Source of the DNA: Saposhnikovia divaricata
Lineage: Eukaryota; Streptophyta; Magnoliopsida; Apiales; Apiaceae
Assembly: GCA_036435485.1 (NCBI GenBank)
Contig: CM071596.1
Location: forward strand, 140,579,001 to 140,643,000
Direction: 5' to 3'
Length of the DNA stretch: 64,000 bases
Positions 46,034 through 57,821 of this stretch are shown one piece after another; position 1 is the stretch's first letter; every line of letters begins with the position of its first letter. Under the pieces are notes generated by a model. The model searched no databases and was not told where the DNA came from. It saw only the letters and a list, made by a program, of their open reading frames with translations. A program made the translations under genes and the position numbers.

Positions 46034-49000
46034 TATAACGACCTAGAATTTTTCGCGATTTATAAATGCTTATTTAATTGTTAAATGTGGAAATTATGTG
46101 AATTATGTGATAGATAAATTTTGTAAAGTCAAGGTATATATGAAATAATTTTTATTTGATTATGTGATGTTTGGTATGTGTCGTATATGCTCGTAGAATT
46201 TTATTTATATTTTTGGAGCATTAAAAGTATTTTTAAAGTGCATTTTTAATCTTTCGAAAATCATATAAAATCATTGGAGTTGTTTTAAATCATGGAATCT
46301 TTTACATTATCATCTTTGTGATATTATGGAGTTATGAAAATTAGTGTGGATATTTAATTATGTGATTTGGTATTTTAAAATGATTTTAAAAGCATTATTT
46401 CTTTTAAAGAACCTTTATTTCAGAAATTCATATAAAATTCATTTTTGAGCCAAATATTATTTTAAAAATATGGGGAGCCTTGTCATTTCATAAAATTTAT
46501 TTTAGAATATTAAAATTTATATTTTTCTTAATTTCCTGATTTATTTAGATTTTTAATCATTAAAATCAGTTTTTAAAAAGTAAATAGATTTTTCAGCTTT
46601 TGGCTTTTTACCATTCTACCCCTGGCTCTATAAAACAGTACCCACCTCCATTTTCTTCTTCTTGCTCGCGAAGTACAGCAGCTGGTACTATCTCTCTCAA
46701 ATTTTCTTCATTTCTTTCGTTTTTAAATTTTAAAAATCATGCTTTAATTACTGTTTCAATCCTCTATTAATTGTTTTTGTGCTTATTTAGTTATTTGGTA
46801 AGGTTTAGATGAAATTTATGTGTATATACATGTAGCCGTATGTATATATTTGTATGGGTATGAATTGAAATTGACATGCAAGGCTGAATACTTGATCCTT
46901 TGGTGTTTAAATGATTATAGGAGATTAAATATGGTCTTAGATTCAAGTTTGGTGTATGTTCTTGAGTTTTGAACAAAACCCTCTCCACCGACCATGGTTT
47001 TCCGGCGAGTGGGTGGTCGGAGGCGGTCGTTTCATGACTGTGCAGCAAGTATTAGTAATATAGAGTCTTAATATAGAGTCTTAATTGATGTAAATCCTTG
47101 ATTGCATGCAACGATTTTTCAAGATATAGTATTATTTCGAATTTTCGATTTAATTGATTAAAGAAATAATTATTGTTTGTTTACTATTTGATTGTTGAAA
47201 GTGTTCTTGATGATCTACAGTGATTTTTAGATAGTTTATATGCTTGTAACAATTTTTCCAGAAATTATAATGTTGATATTCGAATTTTGGTAGATTAATT
47301 ATAATTTATTCGAATTTTATAAATGAATAATATGAATTAAATGTTGATTTTTAATAACTAGTTGTTAAATTCGAATTTAGATGAATATTACATGAATTTG
47401 TGAAGATGCATGTTTGAGTTAGTAAGTAATTGTAATAGTTTGTAATTATTTGTGATTAATTCGAATTATTCGAATTTTGTAAGATAAATCATGATTTAAT
47501 TAAATTTTATAAGTTATTAATAATAAATAAGTGTTGATTGTGATGATTATATGCTAAGTGTTGATTGATTACTATGAAAGTATACTTTTCAGATTTATTA
47601 TGAATTAAATTTCGAATTTATAAATTGTAAGAATGAATTATATGAGTTAGGTGATTAAATAAATATGAATGTTTAGTTATTGATTTCAAATTATGTTAGA
47701 AGCATGATGTAAATGATAAGTAGTATGATCTTGAATGGTTATGTTATTAGAATCCATTGGGAAGTGTAGGTGGATTTCAAATCCATCGTAGGTATTTGGT
47801 TGTGATTTTAGTCGGTTGAATTCCGACGGGATAGTCCTATTTATAGAGGAAACTCTGCCTGATTTTCGTCAGAAATATAAGTTATAAAACCTATAGTATA
47901 TTTTTATAGGTTGATTACAAGTCAAGATGACACTACGTGTTAAATGCTTAAGTGACTTATGTGCTTTCATGCTATAAATGCTATTTGATTATGTGCGTAC
48001 ATGATCTTAGTGAGGTACGTAATAAGAATGCGATATATATGTTAAGTGGTAATGCAATATAGGAATCGATTGGGTAGATTAGGATAAGTCGTATTATAAG
48101 TATAGTATTCTAAAATAGTGATATGATTTATGTAGATAAGAAGGACGTAGGACCTAGCGATAAAGGAAAGGCTAAGGTTGAGTTTCAGTAAGCTGAGCTG
48201 TTGAGCTGTTGCATTCTACCGGAGGCAAGTAACTCTGTCTTTCCTCTGAAAGTTTATATTATTGAAACTGTTGTATCTTGTTGATTCAAGCATGCCTATT
48301 CTATACCATGTTCATCATACTTCTGTTATAAACTTACCTTTGCATGTACCCAAAATCTTTACTGATAAACCCTGGTTCAACACATGTACACCTTAGACCA
48401 GCATAATTCTTTTTAATTGCTTCTTGACCCTACTGTCACCCAGAGATAAACAATACTAATTCTTTTTAATTGCGTCTTGACCATATATGTCCTATAATTT
48501 ACTATAATCCAGTCATATTGACTGACCGATAAACCAGTGTTTCACTTAACTCATGTCCGTAACCCGGATACCCTGTGTTGATTTTTAAAATACTTATCAA
48601 ATATCATATTACCCTAAACACTGTTTTACCAACTTGTTATCCCTTTATCAATGATTTTTAAACTTTATAACTTGATCAAATGATTTCAAAACTAAACCTA
48701 ATTGATATCTTTGACTTGGACTGTTCCCTTATACTCTGATTGAAATCCAGATTTCCACTTGAGTCTATATCTTCTTGATTCAGACTTGTACCCTCTTTCA
48801 TTGATGTCAGAACACTTAGTCAAATCCTTTTTGACTTTTATCATTGCGAATCAAAATGAGTTGTTTTCTTAAAATACTTTGAAGTTACTTAGACTGGGCT
48901 GATCTGTTATCAGAGAGTCGAAGGTACTTCGAAGTAAATATTTTCGAAAAGATTAAGTATTAAAATGTTTTATAAAGTTAAAAAGAGTTTTGTAAAGATT

Positions 49001-49972
49001 AATGTTTTAAAAAAAACTTCTAATAAAAATGTTAGGAACTCTGTCTAGACGGTTTCCACGGATTCCTGACGATTGGAGAGACGGGGCGAATGGGTAATGC
49101 TGGTTCCGTCAGTTTTTGAGATGTATTATTGTGTAGTTCTGGTCTGTCCAGTTCGACACTTTTATAGGCCAATATTTTGCCTCTTGGGAACCCAAGCTAT
49201 CCTAATGAAAGGAAATGATGGCCAGAGGGACTTTGTGTCCGGTATGGGGACTTTATGGGCTGATCACCCGTATTGTCTGTTATAAAATAAAAACCTCCAA
49301 TCAGTTTTCTTAAAGTGATGAATACTTTTTATTTACCATGAAATGAAATTGGTTTACCGTTTGAAATGTCAATTACTTTACACAGTTTTAAATTATCTAT
49401 TGTTATCCTATTTATCAGATGATATCCTATCTTTACTAAATACCAGTATTGCTTTTACCGCTTCCAGCATATTTATGTCATATCTTGAATTACTGTCATC
49501 TTCTGCGATACCCTGTTGTATTATATTCAGTTGAGATCTTTAGTTACTTGCTGAGTGTTGGCTCATTATTATTTTGTCTAACCCTTTTTAAAGTAATCTA
49601 AGAATCATGGTTCGTACAATCCAAACCATAAGGAAGCGCACCTACCGTGGCCCTGAGTTGGTCCGTTTTGAGATAACTCCCGAGGTAGATGCAATAACAG
49701 CTCAGTGATGAGATCTTTAGTTAGTTGTGAGAACTGGAAGTAGAACTTTTGGGAACTTTGGTTTGTAATAATAATATATTTTGAATCCAGGTTTGTAATA
49801 ATAATTAGTTAGACGATGGCTTGCTTGTTTCATACCATTACATGTGAAAGATCTTGGATAGTAGTGTTGGGGCCAGTCAGCATGTTATATTTATATTATA
49901 TTTTAGGTTGTTTGCATCTAGATGTGTGTCAGTGACTCTCCGATCTAGGCCCCTGGTCGGGAGGGCGTCATA
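46034..49972 (+). repeat. gypsy-2 LTR copy 3 (3939 bp), right end of array
   Basis: The left part is nearly identical to copy 2. From 48238 on it differs from copies 1 and 2 at several dozen sites, as a separately ageing 3' LTR should. It ends GGGCGTCATA, where the other copies have GGGCGTCACA. Followed by AAAAA (49973-49977). Confidence 0.92.
49607..49684 (+). CDS. Upstream ORF exon 1 in gypsy-2 LTR copy 3, ATG intact
   Basis: This copy has ATG, then 26 codons of the basic peptide and donor GAG|GTAGAT at 49685. It shows the ancestral start codon of the family. As a 3' LTR it has no downstream exon 2, so it cannot give the full protein here. Confidence 0.5.
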
Positions 49973-49977
49973 AAAAA

Positions 49978-50130
49978 GTAACTACCCACTACACCACGTG
50001 ACTGTTTAATGGGTTAAGATACAAAGTTACTTTCCCCTTTTTCAGTAAAATGTTTGTTATTCTCATATAAGCAACTGTTAAACACACAAACGCATAACTC
50101 TTTACAGAACTTTCTCTCAAAAGCTTAAAA

Positions 50131-50180
<50 letters not shown>

Positions 50181-50197
50181 CTAAACCCAAAACGTAA
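49978..50197 (+). promoter_or_regulatory. Leader of copia-B 3' ORF with CT repeat
   Basis: Resumes the copia-B spacer. A (CT)n tract at about 50131-50176 is followed by ATCCCTAAACCC and the ATG at 50198. Long CT tracts are common in plant 5' leaders and core promoters, so the 3' ORF may have its own promoter or a spliced leader. A candidate TATA box was not clear. Confidence 0.4.
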
Positions 50198-53100
50198 ATG
50201 GTACCTAAACAATCTTCTGCTCAAACAAACTTTGCTGGCATTCTCTCTGCTGGAGATGCTGGTGAAGGCTTTAAGGGACTTGTATCCTTCATGAACAAGT
50301 CCTACCTAGGTCATGCTATTACTTCAACTCCATCTTTACAAGAATCCAAGAAAAGACTCTTGGAAACTAGTGTTGAAGGTAGTGCTAAGAGTGTTGAGGG
50401 AGAAACTGCACTAGATTCAGCAAATAAGGATGTTAGTCAAAATGAACCCACAGTGGTTCCTCTTTAGCCTAAGAAGAAGAGAGTTAAGAGGGCCAAAGCC
50501 ACTGTCAGCCACCCCAGAGTCTCATAAAAGGCTATGTAGGATAAAATGGAACCAAACACATCCCTAGATGTCCCTTCTCAACAAGAGGCATCTATTGAAA
50601 TTGGCTTGTCTCCCAAGGCACCCTGTAAATAGTCTGCACAAACTCATGAGCTCACTCATGAGGAGCCCCCACTTGCAGATACACACATGGAGTTAGGGTG
50701 TGAGGATCAAACTTCTACTATTGATGTTCCACAAGTTACCTCTGCAGAACAGCCAACATTCTCTTCTGTACCTTCACCTTCTTTATTCCCTAAAACATCA
50801 ATTATTTCTTCTCCACAACCTAGAGAGGGGGACAGTCCCAAACCTTCAGGTTTTGATCATCCATCTCCTATCTTGGATAAGCCCCCATCTAGTGGTCCAC
50901 AAGAACCCATTGTTCAAAGTGTAATGGACACCACTCCCTCAGACACAGAGCTAAAGCAAGATGGATCTCTGCCAGATATTGAAACAGCCAACATCTTTTT
51001 TGAACTCCATGAAGCAACTGACCTAAGGGAAGTTGCTGTCACAGTCTCAGTTGCTGTCAAGGACACAGCCAAAGTTGTTGTCACCCCACCTGTTGACAGT
51101 AACATTTTGGTTAAAGATGTTGTCACCTCTACACAGCTTGATCAGGATGCAGTACTTGTTGAAGATACTTCAGATGAGGATGAACCGCCACTCTCTTCTA
51201 TGTTTAAGGTAAAATCTAAACCTTCTCTATCAATGCCATGAGGGCAGATGTGCATCCATGGAAGCCAAGATTGACAATCTGTCCACTATGATAGATGCTG
51301 GCTTTGCTGAGATTCAAGCAACTCTGCTATCATTTTCTACCCTTCTTGGTGCTGTCAACTTAACTAAGAGGGAGAAAGTGGTGATAGATCAGAATATCAC
51401 AGAGCCAACAAACAAGGAGAAACAAGGTGGATCTTCAAGCAAGGGGGAGTCTAGAAGAAAGGGGGAGCAAGAGGAAAGTGAATCTGAGGGGGAGCAAATT
51501 GAAGAAGAGATGAAATTTGGTGAAGAAATGAAGGCTAGTGGAGATGGTGATTTAATTGAACATGAAATGGATGGTGAGCCAATATTGGTAACCAAAGAAG
51601 TAATGGAGCTATTACAAGGATCTCAAAAGTCAGAAAGACCAATACTGCCTACTCTAAAAATTAATGAGCAAACTCCTGAAATCATGGAAACTCCACTGCA
51701 AAAACTATGGAGAGAATAGGAAGAGCAAAACAGACTGGGTAAAGGCAAAGATAAAATGCCTGAGTATGTAAATCTGACAACTAGAACCACCTGGTCTGAT
51801 GGAAGTGAGTATAGCCTAGATGATGCAGGAACAATGATGGTTAGCTATATAGAGAGTACTTTGAACAACAAGGATGAAGAATTCATTATGTTGGTTGATA
51901 ACTCATGAAAGAAGCATGAGGAGTTTACAGCAAACTGTCATCAATACTGAAGGATAAAATAATAAGTATCTTTGTGAAAGTTAATTTGGAGAAAAGATGG
52001 ACAATTGATATATATCAGAAAACTGGCATCTCAATATTCATCACAATGTAGATACTGCAAAGCTTGAAAGCAAGAGTGGTAAATACCTTAGCAACAAAAG
52101 TGAAGGTCAACTCAACAACTTTTAATGAAAGTCTATTGGCACAGGTCAAGAGGATGATTGAAGACAAATTTCCAGAAGTGATTTATAATCCATATGGTGT
52201 TTGCTACAAGATGACCACAAGTGCAGGAGCAAAGAAAATTGGTTTTCTGATCTTGGATAAAAAGTCAAAGTTGAAAACTGACTCAGTTATGATAGCACCG
52301 AGACAGATCCTCAAGTCCAAAATTACCAAGGAAAGAGTCAAGGCTGTCAAGGAGATTCACAAACTTTTGGTAAAAAGGGATGAGAGTCTTAGCTCTCAAA
52401 TAAAGAAATTAATTTCTGAAACTAATGCCAAAAGAGGTGAAAGAGGTGGAAGCTGCACATTTGATGACACTCTTGATGATGATGAACCTGATGGAAGTGG
52501 AGGATCTGGTGCACCTGAAGGTGGTAGTGGTAACAAAATAACTGCTGAGAATGTTGAAAATCAAACTCAGGAGAAAGCAAAAGAAGAAACTCCCAAAGCT
52601 AATAAAAAAGATGATGGTGCTAAAGATGAAGGGGAGATAGACATTCTTGAAACCTTGGAAGGAAGTATCTTAAGATTTGCAGTTGATTGCTTCAATGCTG
52701 AAAAAGATACTATCACCAAGGAAGCTGTCAAGAATGCTGAAGTTACTGTCATGAAAGATGTTGTCATGGAGGACACTGTCAAAGAAGTTACTGTCACAGA
52801 TGACACTGTCAGGAAAGATACTGTCGAAGAGGACACGGTCAAGAGCTCAAATGAAGAAACTGTCACAGGTGATGTTATTAAGGCATTCAAACCTAAAAGG
52901 ACAAAAAGAAAAGCAAGAGCCTGGTGTACAGTTCCAACAAAAGGTAAGACAAAGGCTGCAACAAAGACAAAGAACCATGGAGTAGTGGTTGATAAGACAC
53001 CTATTCAGAAAAGAGAAATAAATAGCTTCGAATGCCAGAAAGAATTTGCTAAAAGAGACATCAAATCTGTCTCCTTGAATCTGGATGATAGTAAGCAGAA

Positions 53101-54122
53101 TGCTACCAAGTATATTCTCTGCTATACAAAAGAAGGTAGACTCATGGACGTTGATAAGGACTTCAATATGATAAAGGAATCAACAGTACTAGACAGATAT
53201 AGCCTCAAAAATGACATCTAAAGTAGTGAGGCGCAGAGTTGATTTCTTTGTGTTGGAAAGGATGGTAGAGCTCCTTGAAGAATGCGATAATGTCCCTAAA
53301 CCAGCCATGGAACACATCCAGAAATACTATGCTGAAAGACACGCTGAATTTTATGAGAAGTATGGTGATTGGAGAAATCATGATGATGCCAACTTGGGTA
53401 TGAGTTCAGATGAGGGAGAAGTTGTGTCTAAGTATGACTGGACAGAAAGAATGCCCACCTATACACTTGCAGAAATGTATGCTGATGAAGCAGCAGAAGC
53501 ATTCAGAACTACTGAAGAAGAATTCAAAACTGCTGACAAACCACCCAAGTCTGCCAAACAGACTACTGAAGATTTAGAAGCTCAATTGAAAGAAAACTGC
53601 AAGAAAGTGAACAAAATGAACAGTGAAGAACCAAACTATCAGCCTTGTGTACTGGACAATCCTCTCAGAATCATTGATGGGAAAGAAGAAATCTATGTCG
53701 ATAGCTTTCATAAACTGAGGACCAATATCTTGAAGAGTCTGTATTGGAAAGTTGTTGGATCACTCTACAAGCTAGAAATGCTATGTGCTTGGGAACTAGA
53801 GGTGATCTTTGATAAAAGAAGAGATGAAGATCCAAAACTAGACGAAAAAAGGAGAGTAACTCTGAATGCATTTCCTGTTAGAAGATTCAAAATTGATGAA
53901 GGCATTCTAAAATTCAGAACCTATGTCAAAGATAAAGTTCTTTGGTTAGAATTTCAGGATGCATCAAGGACAGTCTCCCCAAACATTCAGAGGTACATTG
54001 ATGAAATTGAAGATGATGCTAGATCTCCTGAAGAAAAAGCCTTAGTAGAAAGTCTCAAGAAGGCATTGCAAGAAGCTCTCAAGAGAGAGGAAGAAGTCAG
54101 AAAGAAAAGGAAAGCTCAATAA
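50198..54122 (+). pseudogene. copia-B extra 3' ORF, decayed
   Basis: Starts MVPKQSSAQTNF at 50198 and continues as open pieces to 50467, 50687-51241, 51258-51719, 52064-53221 and 53211-54122, broken by stops (e.g. 50465, 50525) and frameshifts. 51720-52063 is the most degraded part. Features: PQEPIVQS motif near 50900, shared with copia-A; a short coiled coil (about 51258-51350); a degenerate repeat of Val/Asp/Thr/Lys near 52735-52870 (DTVKEVTVTDDTV); a Lys/Arg-rich patch near 52890-52980; and an acidic/basic C-terminal domain with a terminal coiled coil (about 54010-54115). No signal peptide or membrane segment. It sits where Maximus/SIRE-type elements carry an env-like ORF, but no envelope feature is visible. 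Function unknown. Confidence 0.7.
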
Positions 54123-54330
54123 CATGTTAAGTAAAAAATTTATATATGTTACTTGTTTTTGAAATTAGATCATTGTCCTTTGTAATGCTAAATGCTTGAA
54201 AATGTTCTAGAACTCATTTCACATTCATCAGAAATAAAGTTTTAACTATTCTGATCTATGTTAGTTAAGTTGTCAGCATGCTGTAATTGAAAATTTGTTG
54301 TTATTGTCCATAAAACAAATTGGGGTAGAT
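54123..54330 (+). other. copia-B 3' untranslated end and polypurine tract
   Basis: Non-coding, ending AAATTGGGGTAGAT (54317-54330), a copia-type polypurine tract. Confidence 0.8.
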
Positions 54331-55384
54331 TGTTAGGATTTATGGGTGATAACTTAGAGACAACTTAACTAGATATTTCAATACTTAGTTTTTCTAAGTA
54401 GAACATACTGTCACAGCCAGAGAGTGTTCTTGTGACCAGAATAATTGCTGTAAATTTAATAAATATATATCTTGAAAGAAGTTCATTTAAATGTTCAAGC
54501 CTCAAGAAATGCATCAGCTCGACAACAAGCATAAGATTACTATCATTGAACTAACAGTAATGTTACAAGAAGACAGCATGTTGCAAGTCATGACAGCATA
54601 TCCAATCTGACAGCAACATTGGCGGAAGCATGAGACAGCAACATTCTTATAGCTTGACAACAAGTCTGGAATTCCGACAGTAACATTGGCGGGGATTCAT
54701 ACTATCAACCAAGGAACATTCTCTTGACAGCAGACTTGGCGTCTAAAGCTACTATCTCACTGAATTATTTGAATTGGGGATTTATCTCAATCAAACCCGT
54801 GACAGTTTAGATATTCAAGAAACAGATTTGCTGCAACTCCTCAAAGATTGTAGCAGACCTGCAAGACTACGATAGAAGCTTGAGAGATCACAAGACAAGG
54901 CTCGACAATTCAAGAGTATGACAAATCTACATCTACTAGAATTGTGTTAGCTTGAAAAAGAAAGTATCTAGGTTCCTTTACATATATTGATAACTCTGTT
55001 TTTATAGCAATTTAGGAAAGTCACATGGGTGTGCAAATTGTAAAGAGCTGCCACTTGAAAATGACAGCAGCTCCATAACCCATGTGATAGAGATGTTAGA
55101 GTAGTATAGTCAATATAGAGGAACATCTCTCATTTTCATTTTTAGAAGAACGGAATCGACTCAAGAAACCGAAGTTTGAGAAAACATCTTTTCTCAAGGT
55201 TGTAGCAACACTCTTTGTAAAATAAATAAAACATTTATTTTGTGAGAACATCTTGAGCTATGACTTGTGTTTGCATTTCGTAAACTGATAGATTAGAATT
55301 TTTATTATTGTTGTTGAAGTAAAGATTTGAATTTATCAGTATTGCATTCAACCCCCCCCTTTCTGCAATACTCCGGGACCAACA
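54331..55384 (+). repeat. copia-B LTR (1054 bp)
   Basis: Starts TGTTAGGATT after the PPT and ends GGACCAACA. It differs from the copia-A LTR in length and sequence. Six TGACAG/CTGTCA hexamers were counted in its left two thirds, several in the form TGACAGCAAC. Poly(A)-type AATAAA lies near 55221. A PBS-like site and gag start follow, so internal DNA lies on both sides. Confidence 0.85.
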
Positions 55385-55386
55385 AC

Positions 55387-55400
55387 GTGGTACTAGACTC
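55387..55400 (+). other. Degenerate primer binding site behind copia-B LTR
   Basis: GTGGTACTAGACTC two bases after the LTR resembles TGGTATCAGAGC with changes. Its position just after the LTR end supports the call. Confidence 0.5.
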
Positions 55401-55452
55401 TCAATAAAGGGAGATATTTACTGAAAAACAAAGCGAAAGGAAAACAATAAAA

Positions 55453-55500
55453 ATGGGCTTATCATCAACCAAAACGCAGATATCAACCCCTAAACTTTAG
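55453..55500 (+). pseudogene. copia-B gag stub
   Basis: ATG at 55453 opens 15 codons (MGLSSTKTQISTPKL) that resemble the start of copia gag, then a stop and unrelated sequence. The leader before it is A-rich, as in the copia-A gag stub. Very short. Confidence 0.45.
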
Positions 55501-56370
55501 TTTAGTATTTTTTTAGGATGGGAGGAGAGAGAGAAACGACTATAGCAATCGTTTAAAAATCAATATTATTGATAACTAAATAGGTCGATACATATAAAAT
55601 TATATATTATTTCTAATAAAAGGTGCCCATTTTAATTTTGTATTCTTGAATTCAAGTAATAGTATTCAATTCTCGTATACTAATCTAAGAGCAGACATAT
55701 CGAATTTGCTTGGCTGATTAATATTATTTATTTTTAATATCAACAAAACCTTAAATATAGGTAAAAAATTTAATAACTTGGTAGATAAATTCTAATCAAA
55801 CAGAGATATTTATTAACAATAAAAAAAATTAAAAAAAAGGAGGGCTTCATTTTTATGTACTCTACTCTTAGTTTTATTTTGTGGCATTTCAATGTTATTT
55901 TTAATTATATAGTAACATACTTAGATAACCTGGGCAGAGAGTAACATTACATGTAATTGTCATATTTTTTCTTTTCGCGTATTATTTTCGTTTCGTGTAC
56001 AAAAAAAATTGTGTAGTTTAGTAGCATTTTGTGTTCGAAATTTAGGTACACAAAATAATTTCATGTAATTTTCATGCAAGACCCCAAAGACACATGGCAT
56101 GAATGTACATAACATAAACGATTTTTCGGATCTACGTAAGCGCTTTCTTTTAATATTTATCAAAAAAATATATTCACTTTTAAATGAAAATGAATTTCAT
56201 GTTTTTTAACCCAATAATTAAATTACAATGACACATATATAATAATGTGATTACGTGTTTATATATTACACATTTGATTTTAGTTTCATGTACAGTTTTC
56301 AATTTTAACATGTTAGTCAAATAGAAAAAAGATAGGTGATACTCATTTTCAAATGTCTTATTTTACGCGT
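55501..56370. other. AT-rich intergenic DNA
   Basis: No gene, RNA or clear element seen on either strand. Confidence 0.6.
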
Positions 56371-56374
56371 TTAG

Positions 56375-57065
56375 ATGACAACGGGTTGGGTTTGATCCGA
56401 ATTTTGTAAAATCCAAACTCACATTCAAATATTTTTGGGTTTTAAAAATAAATCCAAAACTCAATATCCAAAACCAAATTCGTCGAATTTTGGATTAGAT
56501 TTGGTTTTTTCGGTATCCAAAATTAGTAATAATGTAGTTAAAATTAAAATAATTGTTACACGCAAACAATATTAATTATATTTAGACAAAAATTAAAATG
56601 ATTGACTTAAACAGTCAAATATAACATATTACACGAATTAATACACTAAGCAAAATTTAAAATATGTTAAAAAATAATTCTTTTTATACACGGAAATGAC
56701 AAATTTATGTAAGTAAAGAAAATTACATCTTAAATATATCAATACAATTTGAGATTGAGAAATAGAAGTTCTAATTACTAAATTAGTATTGACTATTTCT
56801 AATTAAAATTTGAATAAAAATAAATAAAATTATATGTCTTACATCTAAAATATTACATAAAATAATTTAAAATTATAATATTATATTATTTATGTATCGG
56901 GTTTCAATAGTAGATCGGGTTTCGAATTTCGGATAGATATCGGTTCGGTACAACTTAAATCCAAATGAAAATCGTAACTATTACGTGTTTAAAATTTATG
57001 TCCAAACCTAAATCAAAAAATTCGGATTCGGTATATCCAAGGGGTTCGTACCATCGGATCGAATT
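56375..57065. mobile_element. Possible degenerate non-autonomous DNA transposon
   Basis: GGGTTGGGTTTGATCCGA at the left and reversed CGATCCGA near the right, with many GGGTTT/AAACCC, TCGGTA and ATCCAAA words between, resemble fold-back remnants of hAT-like elements. The ends do not align well and no target duplication is clear. Confidence 0.25.
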
Positions 57066-57451
57066 AATTTTCCTTCCTTATTTATGGGTAAAATACAACT
57101 AATATTTAATATACCATATTCTGATAGAAAAGAGTAAAAAAATCAACTCCCAAACTGAATATACACATTTTAAGTTGTCATTTAAAACAAGCTGATGACA
57201 ATCACCATAAACTCTAACAGTCATATCTTACTCAAAAAATGGGATATATTGGATTTGTTTGGTTAATTGATAATATTTATTTTTCTACAGTAAATCAATT
57301 CATTAATAAAAGAACATAAAATTTGTAAAAATGATATAGAACAAACACATAGGAAACTAGATTAGATGAAAGTTTTTCTTTATCATAATTATGTTCGTTT
57401 AATGGATCTTGCACAATAGTGATCCTTTCTCATATCACTGAAACATGCAAC
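57066..57451. other. AT-rich intergenic DNA
   Basis: Nothing recognisable. Confidence 0.5.
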
Positions 57452-57456
57452 ATTTT
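57452..57456. repeat. Target-site duplication of right-hand solo LTR
   Basis: ATTTT here and at 61554-61558 flanks the LTR exactly. AT-rich but of the right length and position. Confidence 0.75.
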
Positions 57457-57689
57457 TGTGACGCCTCCAAATCCGCCCTGTCCGGGGACCCGGGTCGTCA
57501 CATCAGTCCAGATATCCTACAGCACACGTTAGCTCAATAATTAAGCAAAATATTTATTACAACGGAGCATAAGTGTCCCACTCCGTAGATCTAAGATCGG
57601 TTTCACACATTATTACAATACGATTTAATACATCTCTGAATTAATATCTTACATAAGTTCACAACGTAGAAAGATAAAGTTCCAGCTGG

Positions 57690-57777
57690 ATATTCTAGTC
57701 TTTGTCAGCATAGCCTTGAGCTTTCCCTTTTCCTCTGGATCCCTGGCTGGACGTCTCGCAACCCTCCTTCTTGACAG
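57690..57777 (-). pseudogene. Remnant of LTR-encoded basic exon in right-hand solo LTR
   Basis: Directly after the acceptor at 57778, a frame reads LSRRRVARRPAR..., starting CTG where gypsy-1 has ATG (CTGTCAAGAAGG against ATGTCTAGAAGA). The peptide is strongly basic. No clear donor was found. Confidence 0.35.
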
Positions 57778-57802
57778 CTGAATAAATATTGTAAAGCAAG
57801 AA

Positions 57803-57821
57803 TGAGCAACTATGGTGCTCA
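57803..57821 (-). promoter_or_regulatory. Conserved hairpin in right-hand solo LTR
   Basis: Six-base stem TGAGCA/TGCTCA with a seven-base loop, flanked by ACTTGC on the minus strand, in the same place relative to the acceptor as in gypsy-1 and gypsy-2. Confidence 0.5.

Larger units (their letters stand above)
19473..49972 (+). mobile_element. gypsy-2 tandem array: LTR-internal-LTR-internal-LTR
   Basis: Three LTRs in the same orientation (19473-22900, 32494-36440, 46034-49972) alternate with two internal regions. Corresponding points lie 13,540 bp apart. The internal regions differ by only about ten bases that I could see, and both carry the same stops and the same antisense solo LTR. One target-site duplication flanks the whole array, so a single insertion was later duplicated by recombination. 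It interrupts the spacer of copia-B. Confidence 0.92.

Noticed and set aside
19473..49972. Array as a pure assembly duplication
   Set aside because: The units differ at several sites including a private stop, and the middle LTR is a mosaic of the outer two, which a collapse or duplicate-contig error would not produce. Long reads would still be the final test.
19473..49972. Integrated pararetrovirus (caulimovirid), because of the tRNA-Met type primer site
   Set aside because: LTRs, integrase and target-site duplications are present and no movement protein is seen, so this is a Ty3/gypsy retrotransposon.
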